Below the pieces are notes generated by a model that did not search any database, was not told the origin of the DNA, and saw only the letters and a program-made list of their open reading frames with translations. A program made the position numbers and the translations under genes. 64,000 nt of DNA from Minwuiaceae bacterium. GTDB taxonomy: Bacteria > Pseudomonadota > Alphaproteobacteria > Minwuiales > Minwuiaceae. Positions within the stretch are counted from its first letter, which is position 1. Each line of letters begins with the position of its first letter. This document shows positions 8,296-16,831 of the stretch, in pieces. The stretch lies in the NCBI GenBank assembly GCA_028278525.1, contig JANQEE010000066.1, positions 1 to 64,000 of the forward strand, written 5' to 3'.

Positions 8296-8355
8296 ATGAC
8301 GATTGTTTGGTTGTTACCGGGTTCTTCCATTGGCGTTTTGGAGAACCGGTCATGA
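8296..8355 (+). CDS. 19-residue leader peptide coupled to the first BCCT gene
   Basis: ATG at 8296 follows a near-perfect ribosome site (AGGGAGAGAAGT). The frame encodes MTIVWLLPGSSIGVLENRS and stops with TGA at 8353-8355, overlapping the ATG (8352) of the carrier gene as ATGA. Its ribosome site is stronger than the carrier's own GGAG (about 8 bases before 8352). This geometry predicts translational coupling. Alternatively, the carrier itself could start at a TTG near 8307 in another frame, in which case this would not be a separate gene. Confidence 0.5.
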   Translation: MTIVWLLPGSSIGVLENRS

Positions 8356-9905
8356 GCGAAGCGAAAGCGGTCGACTACGAGGTCGGCCAGGACAATATCG
8401 AGATCTTCGGTCTCGACATTCATAACCCGGTTTTTCTGATCTCCAGCGTGATCATCGTCGGCTTCGTCATCTTCGTGCTGATGTTCCAGGAAGGGGCCGC
8501 AGCATTCTTCGGCGAGCTCAGGCCCTGGCTTACCTCGACGTTCGACTGGGTGTTCATGCTGGCGGGCAATATCTTCGTGCTGTTCTGCCTGTTCCTCGTC
8601 GTCTCCCCGTTCGGCAAGATCCGGATCGGCGGCGCCGACGCCAAGCCCGACTATTCCTACGCCGGCTGGTTCGCGATGCTGTTCGCAGCCGGCATGGGCA
8701 TCGGCCTGATGTTCTTCGGCGTGCTGGAACCGGTCTTCCACTTCCAGAACCCGCCGCTCGGTATGACCGGCGCCGACCAGGAGGCCGCCCGGTCGCTCGG
8801 CATGGCGGCGACCATCTTCCACTGGGGCCTGCATCCCTGGGCGATCTACGCCGTAGTGGCGCTGGCGCTCGCCTTCTTCTGCTACAACCGCGGCCTGCCG
8901 CTGACCATCCGCTCGGCCTTCCATCCGATCTTCGGCGATGCCGTCTGGGGCTGGTTCGGCCATGTGATCGATACGCTGGCCGTGTTCGCAACGCTGTTCG
9001 GCCTGGCGACGTCGCTCGGCTTCGGCGCGGAGCAGGCCAGCGCGGGCCTGAACTACCTGTTCGACATTCCGGTCACGGACGTCACCAAGGTGGTGCTGAT
9101 CCTGGCGATTACGGCGGTCGCCTTGGTTTCGGTCATGGCCGGGCTGGACAAGGGCGTGAAGCGGTTGAGTGAGATCAACATGATCCTCGCCTTCCTGCTT
9201 TTGCTGTTCGTGATCGTGGTCGGCCCGACGCTGGACATCGTGAAAGGCTTCTTCCAGGGCGCCGTCGCCTACGCGGCGAACATCGTGCCGTTGAGCAACT
9301 GGGTGGGCCGCGAAGACACGGACTTCCTGCATGGCTGGACCACGTTCTACTGGGCCTGGTGGATCTCCTGGTCGCCGTTCGTCGGCATGTTCATCGCCCG
9401 CGTCTCGCGCGGCCGGACGGTGCGCGAGTTCATCGTCTGCGTGCTGATCATTCCGACCATCGTGTCGATCCTGTGGATGAACGCCTTCGGCGGCACCGCG
9501 ATCAGCCAATTCATCACCGACGGCTATACCGGTGTTACCGAGACGGTGACCAACTGGGCGCCGGAACTGTCGCTGTTCAAGATGCTGGAACCGTTGCCGA
9601 TGTCGGGCGTCTTGTCCTTTGTCGGCATCACCCTGGTAATCGTGTTCTTCGTCACCTCGTCCGACTCCGGTTCGCTGGTGATCGACACCATCACCGCCGG
9701 TGGCAAGGTCGACGCCCCGGTCGCGCAGCGGATTTTCTGGTGCACCTTCGAGGGCCTGGTCGCCATCGCGCTGTTGCTGGGCGGCGGATTGGGATCGCTG
9801 CAGGCGGCGGCAATCGCCACCGGCTTCCCGTTCGCCCTTGTGCTGGTGCTGATGTGTTTCAGTACGTTCAAAGGATTGCGCGAGGAAAAAGCCGCTAAAG
9901 CGTAA
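8352..9905 (+). CDS. BCCT family betaine/choline/carnitine transporter 1
   Basis: A 517-residue, 12-TM carrier. The family signatures are clear: the glycine-rich GMGIGLMFFGVLEP in the third helix region and WAWWISWSPFVGMFIARVSRGRT around the eighth, with the aromatic box tryptophans that bind trimethylammonium groups. The GMGIG form is that of sodium-coupled betaine carriers such as BetP. It is followed by a strong terminator, so some messages end before the second carrier. Role: uptake of a betaine-like solute for osmotic balance or catabolism. Confidence 0.95.
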   Translation: MSEAKAVDYEVGQDNIEIFGLDIHNPVFLISSVIIVGFVIFVLMFQEGAAAFFGELRPWLTSTFDWVFMLAGNIFVLFCLFLVVSPFGKIRIGGADAKPDYSYAGWFAMLFAAGMGIGLMFFGVLEPVFHFQNPPLGMTGADQEAARSLGMAATIFHWGLHPWAIYAVVALALAFFCYNRGLPLTIRSAFHPIFGDAVWGWFGHVIDTLAVFATLFGLATSLGFGAEQASAGLNYLFDIPVTDVTKVVLILAITAVALVSVMAGLDKGVKRLSEINMILAFLLLLFVIVVGPTLDIVKGFFQGAVAYAANIVPLSNWVGREDTDFLHGWTTFYWAWWISWSPFVGMFIARVSRGRTVREFIVCVLIIPTIVSILWMNAFGGTAISQFITDGYTGVTETVTNWAPELSLFKMLEPLPMSGVLSFVGITLVIVFFVTSSDSGSLVIDTITAGGKVDAPVAQRIFWCTFEGLVAIALLLGGGLGSLQAAAIATGFPFALVLVLMCFSTFKGLREEKAAKA

Positions 9906-9929
9906 CCGAAACTGACAATACCAATATTG

Positions 9930-9960
9930 AAGCCCCGCCAAGCGCGGGGCTTTTCTTTTT
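9930..9960 (+). terminator. Intrinsic terminator after BCCT 1
   Basis: GCCCCGC (9932-9938), loop CAAGC, GCGGGGC (9944-9950) followed by TTTTCTTTTT. The downstream gene must therefore have its own promoter within 9961-10108, an AT-richer 150-base stretch in which I could not fix a single -35/-10 pair. Confidence 0.9.
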
Positions 9961-10108
9961 GCGTCGGCAGGTAAGACGCGTCCAAAAAAACAGTCGTTTT
10001 GCGGCAATGTCCGGCGGTACGGAATCAACTCCGATTCTACTTACATTTGCATGCTTGCTCTAATTCGCCGTAGTGTTTTCGGAGAAACAAAAACACGGGG
10101 GAGGCAGG

Positions 10109-11656
10109 ATGCCAGCGAACGCCAAGACGCTGAGCGTCAACACCGTTTTTGTCGTTTCCATGATCTGCGTTGCCGGCATCGGTATCTGGGGGATGGTCGA
10201 TCCCGACTCGATGACCGGCACGATGCTCGGCTTCACCAATTACGCCTTGACCGGCGTAAGCTGGGCTTGGCTGTTCGTCTGTACCGGCTTCCTTGTGCTC
10301 AGCGGCTACATGGCGTTCGGGCCTTACGGTCATATCCGCCTGGGGAAGGACGACGAGGAGCCGGAATTCTCCACCGTGTCGTGGATCGCGATGCTGTTCG
10401 CCGGCGGCATGGGCTCCGGCCTGCTGCTGTGGGGACCGGCCGAGCCGATGTATCACTATGTCAGCCCGCCCGGCATGGAAGGAGAGACCGCGGCGGCGGC
10501 GCGCCAGGCCCTGGTGATCACCAACCTGCATTGGGGCCTGCATGCCTGGTCGATCTATGCGGTCTGCGCCCTGGTGATCGCTTACTTCACGTTTCGGCGC
10601 GGCCAGTCATCGATGATCTCCACGCCGATCAAGGCGCTGTTCTCCGGCGTGGCGGGTGAGCAGACCGGCAAGGTCGCCGACATCCTGGCGGTGCTGTCCG
10701 TTGTGTTCGGCCTGGCCGGCTCGCTGGCCATGGGAACCCTGGCGGTCCGGTCCGGCGCGTTCTTCGCCTGGGGCGTCGACGAGACGGTGACGACCTCGCT
10801 GATCATCCTGGCCTTGCTGTTCGTCTGCTACATGCTCTCCGCCACCACCGGCGTCGACAAGGGCATCAAGATCCTCTCCAACGTCAACATGGTGATCGCC
10901 ATCGCGATCATGCTGCTGGTGCTGTTCGCCGGCCCGACGCGTTTTCTGCTGGAGACATTCATCGATTCCATCGGCTCTTACTTCAGTTCGCTGATTACCG
11001 TCTCATTCCGGCTGTTCCCGTTCGAGGACCTGGGCGGCTGGAGCGCGGGCTGGACACTCACCTATCTGATCTGGTGGATCGCCTGGGGGCCGTTCATCGG
11101 CATTTTCGTGGCCCGAATTTCGCGCGGGCGCACCATCCGCGAGTTCTGCATGGGCGTGATCCTCGTGCCGACCCTGTTCTCCATGCTGTGGTTCGCGGTG
11201 TTCGGCGGCACCGGTTTCTATATCGAGATGTTCGGCGGCGGCGGCCTGAAAGAGCTGATCTTCGAGGACGCGACGAAAGCGCTGTTCGCGTTCCTCAATT
11301 ACTTCCCCGGCGGCGGTATTCTCAACATCCTGGCCGTCACCCTGATGTTCATCTTCCTGGTGACGTCGGCCGATTCCGGCACGTTCGTGCTGTCGATGAT
11401 GACCACCGACGGCAACCTCAATCCGCCGGTGATGCAGAAGATGGTCTGGGGCACGCTGATCGCCGCGCTGACCGTCGGCACGCTGTTTTCCGAATCCGTC
11501 GCGGTCGCCAAGGCCATGGCGATCACCGGCGCGATCCCCTTTACGGTGATCGTATTGCTGCAAATCGTCGGCTTCCTGAAGGAAATCCGTAAAGAACAGC
11601 CACCCCTGAAACCCATCGAAGCCCGCGGCGAAGCCGTCGGCCAACGCAACGTGTGA
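10109..11656 (+). CDS. BCCT family transporter 2
   Basis: A 515-residue, 12-TM carrier, started at the ATG after GGGGGAGG. It has GGMGSGLLLWGPAEP where carrier 1 has GMGIG, and IWWIAWGPFIGIFVARISRGRT in the eighth-helix region. The Ile-to-Ser change in the glycine stretch is of the kind seen in BCCT subgroups with different ion coupling or substrate, so the two carriers are probably not redundant. The hybrid binding-protein gene starts 17 bases downstream, and UspA after that, forming one operon. Confidence 0.95.
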   Translation: MPANAKTLSVNTVFVVSMICVAGIGIWGMVDPDSMTGTMLGFTNYALTGVSWAWLFVCTGFLVLSGYMAFGPYGHIRLGKDDEEPEFSTVSWIAMLFAGGMGSGLLLWGPAEPMYHYVSPPGMEGETAAAARQALVITNLHWGLHAWSIYAVCALVIAYFTFRRGQSSMISTPIKALFSGVAGEQTGKVADILAVLSVVFGLAGSLAMGTLAVRSGAFFAWGVDETVTTSLIILALLFVCYMLSATTGVDKGIKILSNVNMVIAIAIMLLVLFAGPTRFLLETFIDSIGSYFSSLITVSFRLFPFEDLGGWSAGWTLTYLIWWIAWGPFIGIFVARISRGRTIREFCMGVILVPTLFSMLWFAVFGGTGFYIEMFGGGGLKELIFEDATKALFAFLNYFPGGGILNILAVTLMFIFLVTSADSGTFVLSMMTTDGNLNPPVMQKMVWGTLIAALTVGTLFSESVAVAKAMAITGAIPFTVIVLLQIVGFLKEIRKEQPPLKPIEARGEAVGQRNV

Positions 11657-11673
11657 TGGTGGAGGGCGGGACC

Positions 11674-13521
11674 ATGACAGCGACCTTAAGAACCGTACTG
11701 ATCGCCCTTTGCGCCCTGGCCGTCGCGTCCTGCGGCGAGCAGGAAGGCAAGATCAAGATCGGCGCAAAGAACTTTGGCGAGAGCCGGATCCTGGCCGAGA
11801 TGATGGCGGCCCTGGCCGAAGAGCAGGGCCTGCCCGTCGAGGGCGTGATCGACTATCCGAACACGCAGGCGGTGCTGGAGGCGCTGAAGCGCGGCGACAT
11901 CGACGCCTATCCGGACTACAACGGCACCGGGCTGGTGATGCTCGGCCAAAATCCGATCGCCGACGGCGACGCCGCGACCGCACGGGTGAAGGAGATCTAC
12001 GAACCGCTCGGCCTTTCCTGGCGCGCGCGCTTCGGCTTCGCCAACAATTACGGCCTGGCGATGCGCCCGGAGCGGGCGGCCGAACTGGGCGTTTCGACCA
12101 TGTCCCAATTGGTCGCCAAGGCCGGCGGCCTGACCCTGGGTATCGAGGACGATTTCCAGGAGCGGCCGCTCGACGGCTTTCAGCCCATGGCGCGCCGCTA
12201 TGGACTCTCGTTTGGCAATGTCAGCGTGGTGCCGCTCGGCGACCGCGCCAACCTCTACGACGACCTGCTGGACGGCCGCGTCGACTTGATCGAGGTTTAC
12301 ACGACCGACGGACAGATCGCCGACTACGGTCTGGTCATACTGGACGACGACCTGCAGTTCTTCCCGGTCTATCAGGCGGCGCCGTTGGCCAACGCCGCAT
12401 CCCTTTCCGCCCATCAGGGCTTCGGCGCGGTGCTCGACGCCCTGGCCGGCAGGATCAATGCCGACGAGATGCGCGACCTGAACCGCAAGGTCGACAGCGA
12501 AGGGCGCTCGCCCCGCGCCGTCGCCCGCGATGCCCTGGCCCGCATGAACCTGATCGAGGCCGGCGCGGTGGCGACTGACGATCCTCTGCTGATCGCGGCC
12601 TCGCCGCAGGTGGCGGAGGGGGCTGCCGCCGCAGCGTCGCTCCGCGCCGCACGCAAGGCGTTTCAGGGGCGCGACGTCAAGATCGCGCCGAGCAACGCCG
12701 TCCTGGCCGACGTCGCCGCCGGCGACGCGCGCCTGGCGCTGGTCGGCGCGGATGCGTTCTTCGATTTCTCAGGGCCCGCCCCGGTCCGCTCCGAGGCTTT
12801 CGAGGCGGTCGCGCCGGTCGGTCAGAACCTGATCCACGTGATTGCCCGGCCCGACGGCCCGGCCCGCCTGACTGAGGCCAAGACGATCGCCAGCGGCCCC
12901 GTCGGTTCTTCGTCGGCGCGCATCGCGGCGCTGTTGAAGACGGGTCTGGAACTTTCGGCCAACCTGGTTACGGAAGCGGATGCCTCGGCCGCCGCATTGG
13001 CGGCCCAAGTCCGCGACGGTTCGGTCGACACGGCAATCGTATTCGCGCCGGAAGGCGATAACGCCCTGGTCGCGGCCTTCGCCGAGGGCGGCTTGCGACT
13101 GCTGCCGATCCTCGGCTGGAACGAAGGCGCCAACCTGGTGCGCTATCCGTTCCTGCGCGAGGCGCGGCTGACGGGCGGCGCATATAATGGCCAGTCCGGC
13201 GCGGTTGACACCCTGGGCGCGCAGCTGGTGCTGGCCGGCCCCGCGCCGGAGACGGGCGACGCGGTCGGCGATCAGGGGCCGAGCGCGGTCGCCGTCGGGC
13301 TGTCGCCGATCTCGGGTTCGGCGGTCGAAGCACTGAACGACGCCATCGCCGGCGCGCCGCTGATCGACCCGGCCCTGAAACAGGCCGCGGCCCTGGCGCC
13401 CGTGCTGCCGGAGCCGCCGGCGGCGATCAATCCCGACGCGGATGTGTCGATCTTCAACGTCTTCGTCGTCGTCCTGTTCATTTGGATTTTGTGGCTCTAC
13501 GCCAGGCCGGAATATCGGTGA
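11674..13521 (+). CDS. Hybrid substrate-binding lipoprotein: OpuAC/ProX-like plus TAXI-like plus C-terminal TM
   Basis: 615 residues with a lipobox ending at Cys20 (LAVASC). Residues about 25-290 resemble the ProX/OsmF/OpuAC glycine-betaine-binding fold (IKIGAKNFGESRILAEMMA, then DIDAYPDYNGTGL). A second module, about 300-570, resembles TAXI-type TRAP receptors (SGPVGSSSARIAALLKTGLE, VRDGSVDTAIVFAPEG, GLRLLPILGW). The last 25 residues form a membrane helix (FVVVLFIWILWLY) with a basic tail. No ABC permease, ATPase or TRAP genes are nearby. It may feed or gate the BCCT carriers, or act as a tethered osmolyte sensor; both ideas are inference. Confidence 0.8.
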   Translation: MTATLRTVLIALCALAVASCGEQEGKIKIGAKNFGESRILAEMMAALAEEQGLPVEGVIDYPNTQAVLEALKRGDIDAYPDYNGTGLVMLGQNPIADGDAATARVKEIYEPLGLSWRARFGFANNYGLAMRPERAAELGVSTMSQLVAKAGGLTLGIEDDFQERPLDGFQPMARRYGLSFGNVSVVPLGDRANLYDDLLDGRVDLIEVYTTDGQIADYGLVILDDDLQFFPVYQAAPLANAASLSAHQGFGAVLDALAGRINADEMRDLNRKVDSEGRSPRAVARDALARMNLIEAGAVATDDPLLIAASPQVAEGAAAAASLRAARKAFQGRDVKIAPSNAVLADVAAGDARLALVGADAFFDFSGPAPVRSEAFEAVAPVGQNLIHVIARPDGPARLTEAKTIASGPVGSSSARIAALLKTGLELSANLVTEADASAAALAAQVRDGSVDTAIVFAPEGDNALVAAFAEGGLRLLPILGWNEGANLVRYPFLREARLTGGAYNGQSGAVDTLGAQLVLAGPAPETGDAVGDQGPSAVAVGLSPISGSAVEALNDAIAGAPLIDPALKQAAALAPVLPEPPAAINPDADVSIFNVFVVVLFIWILWLYARPEYR

Positions 13522-13535
13522 AGGGAGATACGCTT

Positions 13536-13988
13536 ATGACCAAGAAGATACTCGTTCCCATCGATCTTTCGGACATGCCGACCATGACGCCGGTGCTGGA
13601 GGCCGCGATCGAACAGGCCAAGTCGAGCGGCGCCGCGCTGACGGTGATGACCGTCGTGCCCGACATCGTCGCCGGGCTGGACTGGCGCTATGCGATCCGC
13701 GGCGAGACCGGCGGCTCGCAGGAGTTCGACATGAAGCAGATCGTCGGCGAGGCGCTCGACCGGCTGAACCAGGTCGTCGCCGAGCACGTGCCGAAAGGCA
13801 CCAAGGTGGAGACCATCGCCCGGCACGGGTCGGTCTACGAACAGGTGCTGAAGGTGGCCGAGGAACTGACGGTCGACCAAATCGTGCTCGGCGCCCATCG
13901 CCCCGGCCTCGCGGATTACCTGCTGGGCCCCAATACGGCCCGCATCGTGCGCCACGCCACCTGCTCGGTGAACGTCGTCCGCAGATAG
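13536..13988 (+). CDS. Universal stress protein (UspA family)
   Basis: 150 residues, started at the ATG after GGGAG rather than at an upstream in-frame ATG that would lie inside the previous gene. The UspA fold is seen in the N-terminal KKILVPIDLSD, and the C-terminal VLGAHRPGLADYLLGPNTARIVRHATCSVNVV gives the ATP-binding G-2x-G-9x-G(S/T)-like loop, here with N at the S/T position. UspA proteins often accompany solute carriers (for example TRAP and CLC systems) and modulate them. Last gene of the solute locus; its TAG stop is the insertion point of a MITE-like repeat. Confidence 0.92.
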   Translation: MTKKILVPIDLSDMPTMTPVLEAAIEQAKSSGAALTVMTVVPDIVAGLDWRYAIRGETGGSQEFDMKQIVGEALDRLNQVVAEHVPKGTKVETIARHGSVYEQVLKVAEELTVDQIVLGAHRPGLADYLLGPNTARIVRHATCSVNVVRR

Positions 13989-14170
13989 CGGGCTGTTGAA
14001 AAAGTCACCGCACGGTGGCCTGGATGCTTCGAGACGCCTGCTCTGCAGGCTCCTCAGCATGAGGGCTAACTTACTGAAAACACGACGACCTCATCCTGAA
14101 GAGCGGCCCGAAGGGACGCGTCTCGAAGGATGGGCAAACGGACCGCAGTCTCTTTTAGCAGCCCGTTAGC
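13986..14170 (-). repeat. MITE-like intergenic repeat, copy B (full length)
   Basis: Bases 13990-14166 carry inverted ends (GGGCTGTTGAAAAAG on the left; the reverse complement of the right end reads GGGCTGCTAAAAGA) and two internal stem-loops. TAGC occurs on both sides (13986-13989 and 14167-14170), an apparent 4-base target duplication that includes the TAG stop of uspA. It is inverted relative to copies A and C. No coding capacity. Confidence 0.8.
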
Positions 14171-14636
14171 GGCCGGCTATCGGCGGCAGGCGGCGTTCGA
14201 CCGGCGAGGACTGGATGATCGAGGTGTTGGTCATCGCATGGGGGATGACCTTATCGATCAGGTCTTCCAGCGCCTGCACCGAGCGGACATGGGCGCGGGC
14301 GATGAAACAGTCTTCCCCGGTGACCCGGTCGCATTCCACAACCTCCGGCAGCCCCTTCAGGATCTCGGCGACCTTCTTGAGCTGGCCGGGGATCGGCCGG
14401 ATGCGAAGCCAGGCGGCGAGCGGCAGACCGAGCGCCGCAGGGTCCACCTTGACCGTGTAGCCCTGGATCACGCCCGCCTCCTCCAGCCGTTTGATCCGCT
14501 CCGAGACGCTGGGGGCCGACAGGCCGATGGAGCGGGCCAGTTCGGCGACGCTGATGCGGGCGTCGGCGATCAGGGCGGCGAGGATGCGTTCGTCGGTCTG
14601 ATCTAGGGTGCCGTTTCGATATCGAAGGCGATTCAT
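14166..14636 (-). CDS. Lrp/AsnC family transcriptional regulator
   Basis: 156 residues: N-terminal helix-turn-helix (LDQTDERILAALIADARISVAELARSIGLSAPSVSERIKRLEE in the family pattern, about residues 10-52) and a C-terminal amino-acid-binding RAM/ACT half. I chose the ATG at 14636; an upstream TTG adds four residues. It is divergent from an RhtA-like EamA exporter (about 80 bases between starts), so it probably controls amino-acid export in response to an amino acid, as is usual for such pairs. Confidence 0.92.
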   Translation of the reverse strand: MNRLRYRNGTLDQTDERILAALIADARISVAELARSIGLSAPSVSERIKRLEEAGVIQGYTVKVDPAALGLPLAAWLRIRPIPGQLKKVAEILKGLPEVVECDRVTGEDCFIARAHVRSVQALEDLIDKVIPHAMTNTSIIQSSPVERRLPPIAGR

Positions 14637-14715
14637 CCGTTCTTTCAAGTTTTCATAGGGCTTTTAATCAGTGTGCCTTTTATAGTCTATTTCAAAGGCA
14701 AGTTCGACTCTCATA

Positions 14716-15594
14716 ATGAGTCGCATGCCTGCTCGAAGCCTCACTTTCACAAAAATGGCCGAAACCGTTCCGCCCCATGCGTGGTTCGGCGTCAGCGCCG
14801 TATTCCACTATCTGGGCCCGTCGTTCGCCGTGCTGCTGTTTCCGGCGGTCGGCGTGCTGGGCGTCGCCTGGCTGCGGATCGCCTCGGCTGCGCTGATCTT
14901 CGCGCCGTGGACACGGCCGTGGAGGACGCTGCGCGAAGCCGACACGCGGACACGGCTGCTGTTGATCGGCCTCGGCGCCTGCCTCGCCGTAATGAACACC
15001 GCATTCTACCTGGCGCTGGACCGGCTGCCGATGAGCCTGGTCGCGGCGATGGAATTCGTCGGCACCATCGGGGTCGCGCTATACGGTTTAAGAACCGGGC
15101 GCAACCTGCTGGCTTTGGCGCTGGCGGTCGGCGGCGTGTTCATCCTGATCGACGTGAAATGGTCGACCGATCCGCTCGGTCTGTTCTGGGCGACTTTGAA
15201 CGGCGCGCTGTTCGTCGGCTATATCGTGCTGGGGCACAAGGCGGCGGAAGGCGGCGCGAGCGGCGGCGTCGAGCGGCTGGGCGCGGCGATGGCAATCGCC
15301 TTCGTCTTCCTGATGCCGATCGGTTTCGCCGAGGCCCTCGCCGCGTTCGGCTCGGCGACGCTGATCCTGGCCGGAATCGGCGTCGGCGTCTGTTCTTCCG
15401 TGATTCCCTATATCAGCGACCAGCTCGCCATGTCGCGGCTGCCGCGCGCCAGCTTCGCGTTGATGCTGGCGCTGCTGCCGGCAACCGCCACGGTGGTCGC
15501 GGCCATCGTGCTGGCGCAGATCCCGACGGCAAAGGACCTATTGGGCGTCTTCCTTGTCATGATCGGCGTCGCCGTGCACAAGCCGGCAGCCTAA
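14716..15594 (+). CDS. EamA/DMT family exporter, RhtA-like
   Basis: 292 residues with about ten hydrophobic helices in two EamA halves. The sequence near the middle (LIDVKWSTDPLGLFWATLNGALF) and the C-terminal SDQLAMSRLPRASFALMLALLPATA resemble the threonine/homoserine exporter RhtA group, where the second half keeps a conserved P-ATA stretch. There is no good ribosome site at the first ATG; a second in-frame ATG at 14755 (MAETVPP) is possible. Divergent from an Lrp-type regulator and convergent with a LysR gene (4-base 3' overlap). Confidence 0.9.
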   Translation: MSRMPARSLTFTKMAETVPPHAWFGVSAVFHYLGPSFAVLLFPAVGVLGVAWLRIASAALIFAPWTRPWRTLREADTRTRLLLIGLGACLAVMNTAFYLALDRLPMSLVAAMEFVGTIGVALYGLRTGRNLLALALAVGGVFILIDVKWSTDPLGLFWATLNGALFVGYIVLGHKAAEGGASGGVERLGAAMAIAFVFLMPIGFAEALAAFGSATLILAGIGVGVCSSVIPYISDQLAMSRLPRASFALMLALLPATATVVAAIVLAQIPTAKDLLGVFLVMIGVAVHKPAA

Positions 15595-16490
15595 CCGGAC
15601 TGACGAACCAGCCAATCGAACACAGCGCGGACCTTCGGTCTCGCATGGGCTTCTTCAGTACAGAAGGCGTAGTAGCAGTTCGAGGTTTCGTAGCGCCCGG
15701 CGAACACCTTCACCAAACGGCCGTCGCGCAGTTCGTTGGCCACCATCGTGTCCCAGGCCAGCGCCACACCCTGGCCGAGGACGGCAGCGCGGACCAGCAG
15801 GTCGCTGCGGGGAAACCGGGGGCCGCTTTCGACGTCCACTGCCCCTTCGGCGCCGAGCGCGGCAAGCCAGTTGCGCCAATCGCCGGCCGCGCCCCGTTCC
15901 CGTTCGGACGCTTCGTTGTGCAGCAACGGGAAGCCGGCGAGGTCGGACAGGTTCCTTGGCGGCTCAGCCCCTTCCAGCAGAGACGGGCTGCATACGGCGA
16001 ACACGCTTTCATCGCCGAGCGGCCTGGAAACGATGCCGCGCCCGCCGACTTGGCCGAAACGCACCGCGATATCGACGTCCGGTTCCGCCCGTAGATCGAT
16101 CAGCACGTCCGACGGCCTGACGCCGAGGTCGATGCCGGGGCACTCGGCGGCAAGATCGCCAAGCCTCGGAATCAGCCAATTGGCGGCGAACGACGACCCG
16201 ACGCTGACGGTCACGGCGCCGGTCATCGTTCCCTCCCGCAGTTCGTCGACTGTGCGGTCAATCTCCTGGAGAGACCGGCGCACGGTCTCGTAAAGGCGCA
16301 GGCCCGCGTCGTTCAGCTCCAGCCGGCGGGTGAGACGGGTGAACAGAGGAAAACCGAGCCGGTCTTCGAGCTGCTTTATCTGCTGGCTGACGGCGCTCTG
16401 CGACAAGTGCAGCTCTTCGGCGGCCAGCGTGAAGCTGAGCAGCCGGGCGGCGGCCTCGAAGGCCCGAAGATTGGCCAGCGGCGCTTTCAT
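15591..16490 (-). CDS. LysR family regulator, GcvA-like
   Basis: 299 residues: helix-turn-helix near the N-terminus (NLRAFEAAARLLSFTLAAEELHLSQSAVSQQIKQLE pattern, about residues 6-42) and a LysR substrate domain with the GcvA-type ending. Divergent from the DUF1127 gene, and an 8-3-8 palindrome sits directly upstream of its start, probably its own operator. The effector is unknown. Confidence 0.93.
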   Translation of the reverse strand: MKAPLANLRAFEAAARLLSFTLAAEELHLSQSAVSQQIKQLEDRLGFPLFTRLTRRLELNDAGLRLYETVRRSLQEIDRTVDELREGTMTGAVTVSVGSSFAANWLIPRLGDLAAECPGIDLGVRPSDVLIDLRAEPDVDIAVRFGQVGGRGIVSRPLGDESVFAVCSPSLLEGAEPPRNLSDLAGFPLLHNEASERERGAAGDWRNWLAALGAEGAVDVESGPRFPRSDLLVRAAVLGQGVALAWDTMVANELRDGRLVKVFAGRYETSNCYYAFCTEEAHARPKVRAVFDWLVRQSG

Positions 16491-16498
16491 AATGCTAC

Positions 16499-16517
16499 GA
16501 ATAAGAAACTCTTATTC
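16499..16517. promoter_or_regulatory. Palindromic operator between the LysR and DUF1127 genes
   Basis: GAATAAGA-AAC-TCTTATTC is a perfect 8-bp inverted repeat 9 bases upstream of the LysR start, within the divergent promoter region. Position and symmetry fit autoregulation and control of the neighbouring gene. Confidence 0.6.
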
Positions 16518-16594
16518 ATAGATAAGAACGTACCGTTTGTTGAAGTGTTTTGAAACTGCCAATTTTCCGCATCCTAAATCGTTGGGGCCAGATC

Positions 16595-16831
16595 ATGCAT
16601 AAGCAGTCTTTCAGCATTCAACCATTCAGCCCGGGCATTGCGGCGCTGTCGTCGCGAGCCCGCCGCCCTGACGGGCTTCGGCGCGACATCGTCGCGTTGC
16701 TGATGCGTTGGCAGCATCGGGCGGCCGACCGCGCCCATCTGGCGGCGCTTGAACCGCATCGCCTGGCCGATGTCGGCCTGACACAGACGCAACGCGACAG
16801 GGAGGCCCGGAAGCCGTTCTGGGTCGCGTGA
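16595..16831 (+). CDS. DUF1127 small protein
   Basis: 78 residues from the ATG at 16595; an upstream TTG at 16550 is less likely. The C-terminal part, about residues 45-75, shows the YjiS/DUF1127 pattern (HLAALEPHRLADVGLTQTQRDREARKPFW). Such small arginine-rich proteins are linked to phosphate and carbon metabolism and RNA binding in alphaproteobacteria. Its TGA is directly followed by the ATG of the EamA gene (TGAATG), so they are cotranscribed. Confidence 0.88.
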   Translation: MHKQSFSIQPFSPGIAALSSRARRPDGLRRDIVALLMRWQHRAADRAHLAALEPHRLADVGLTQTQRDREARKPFWVA

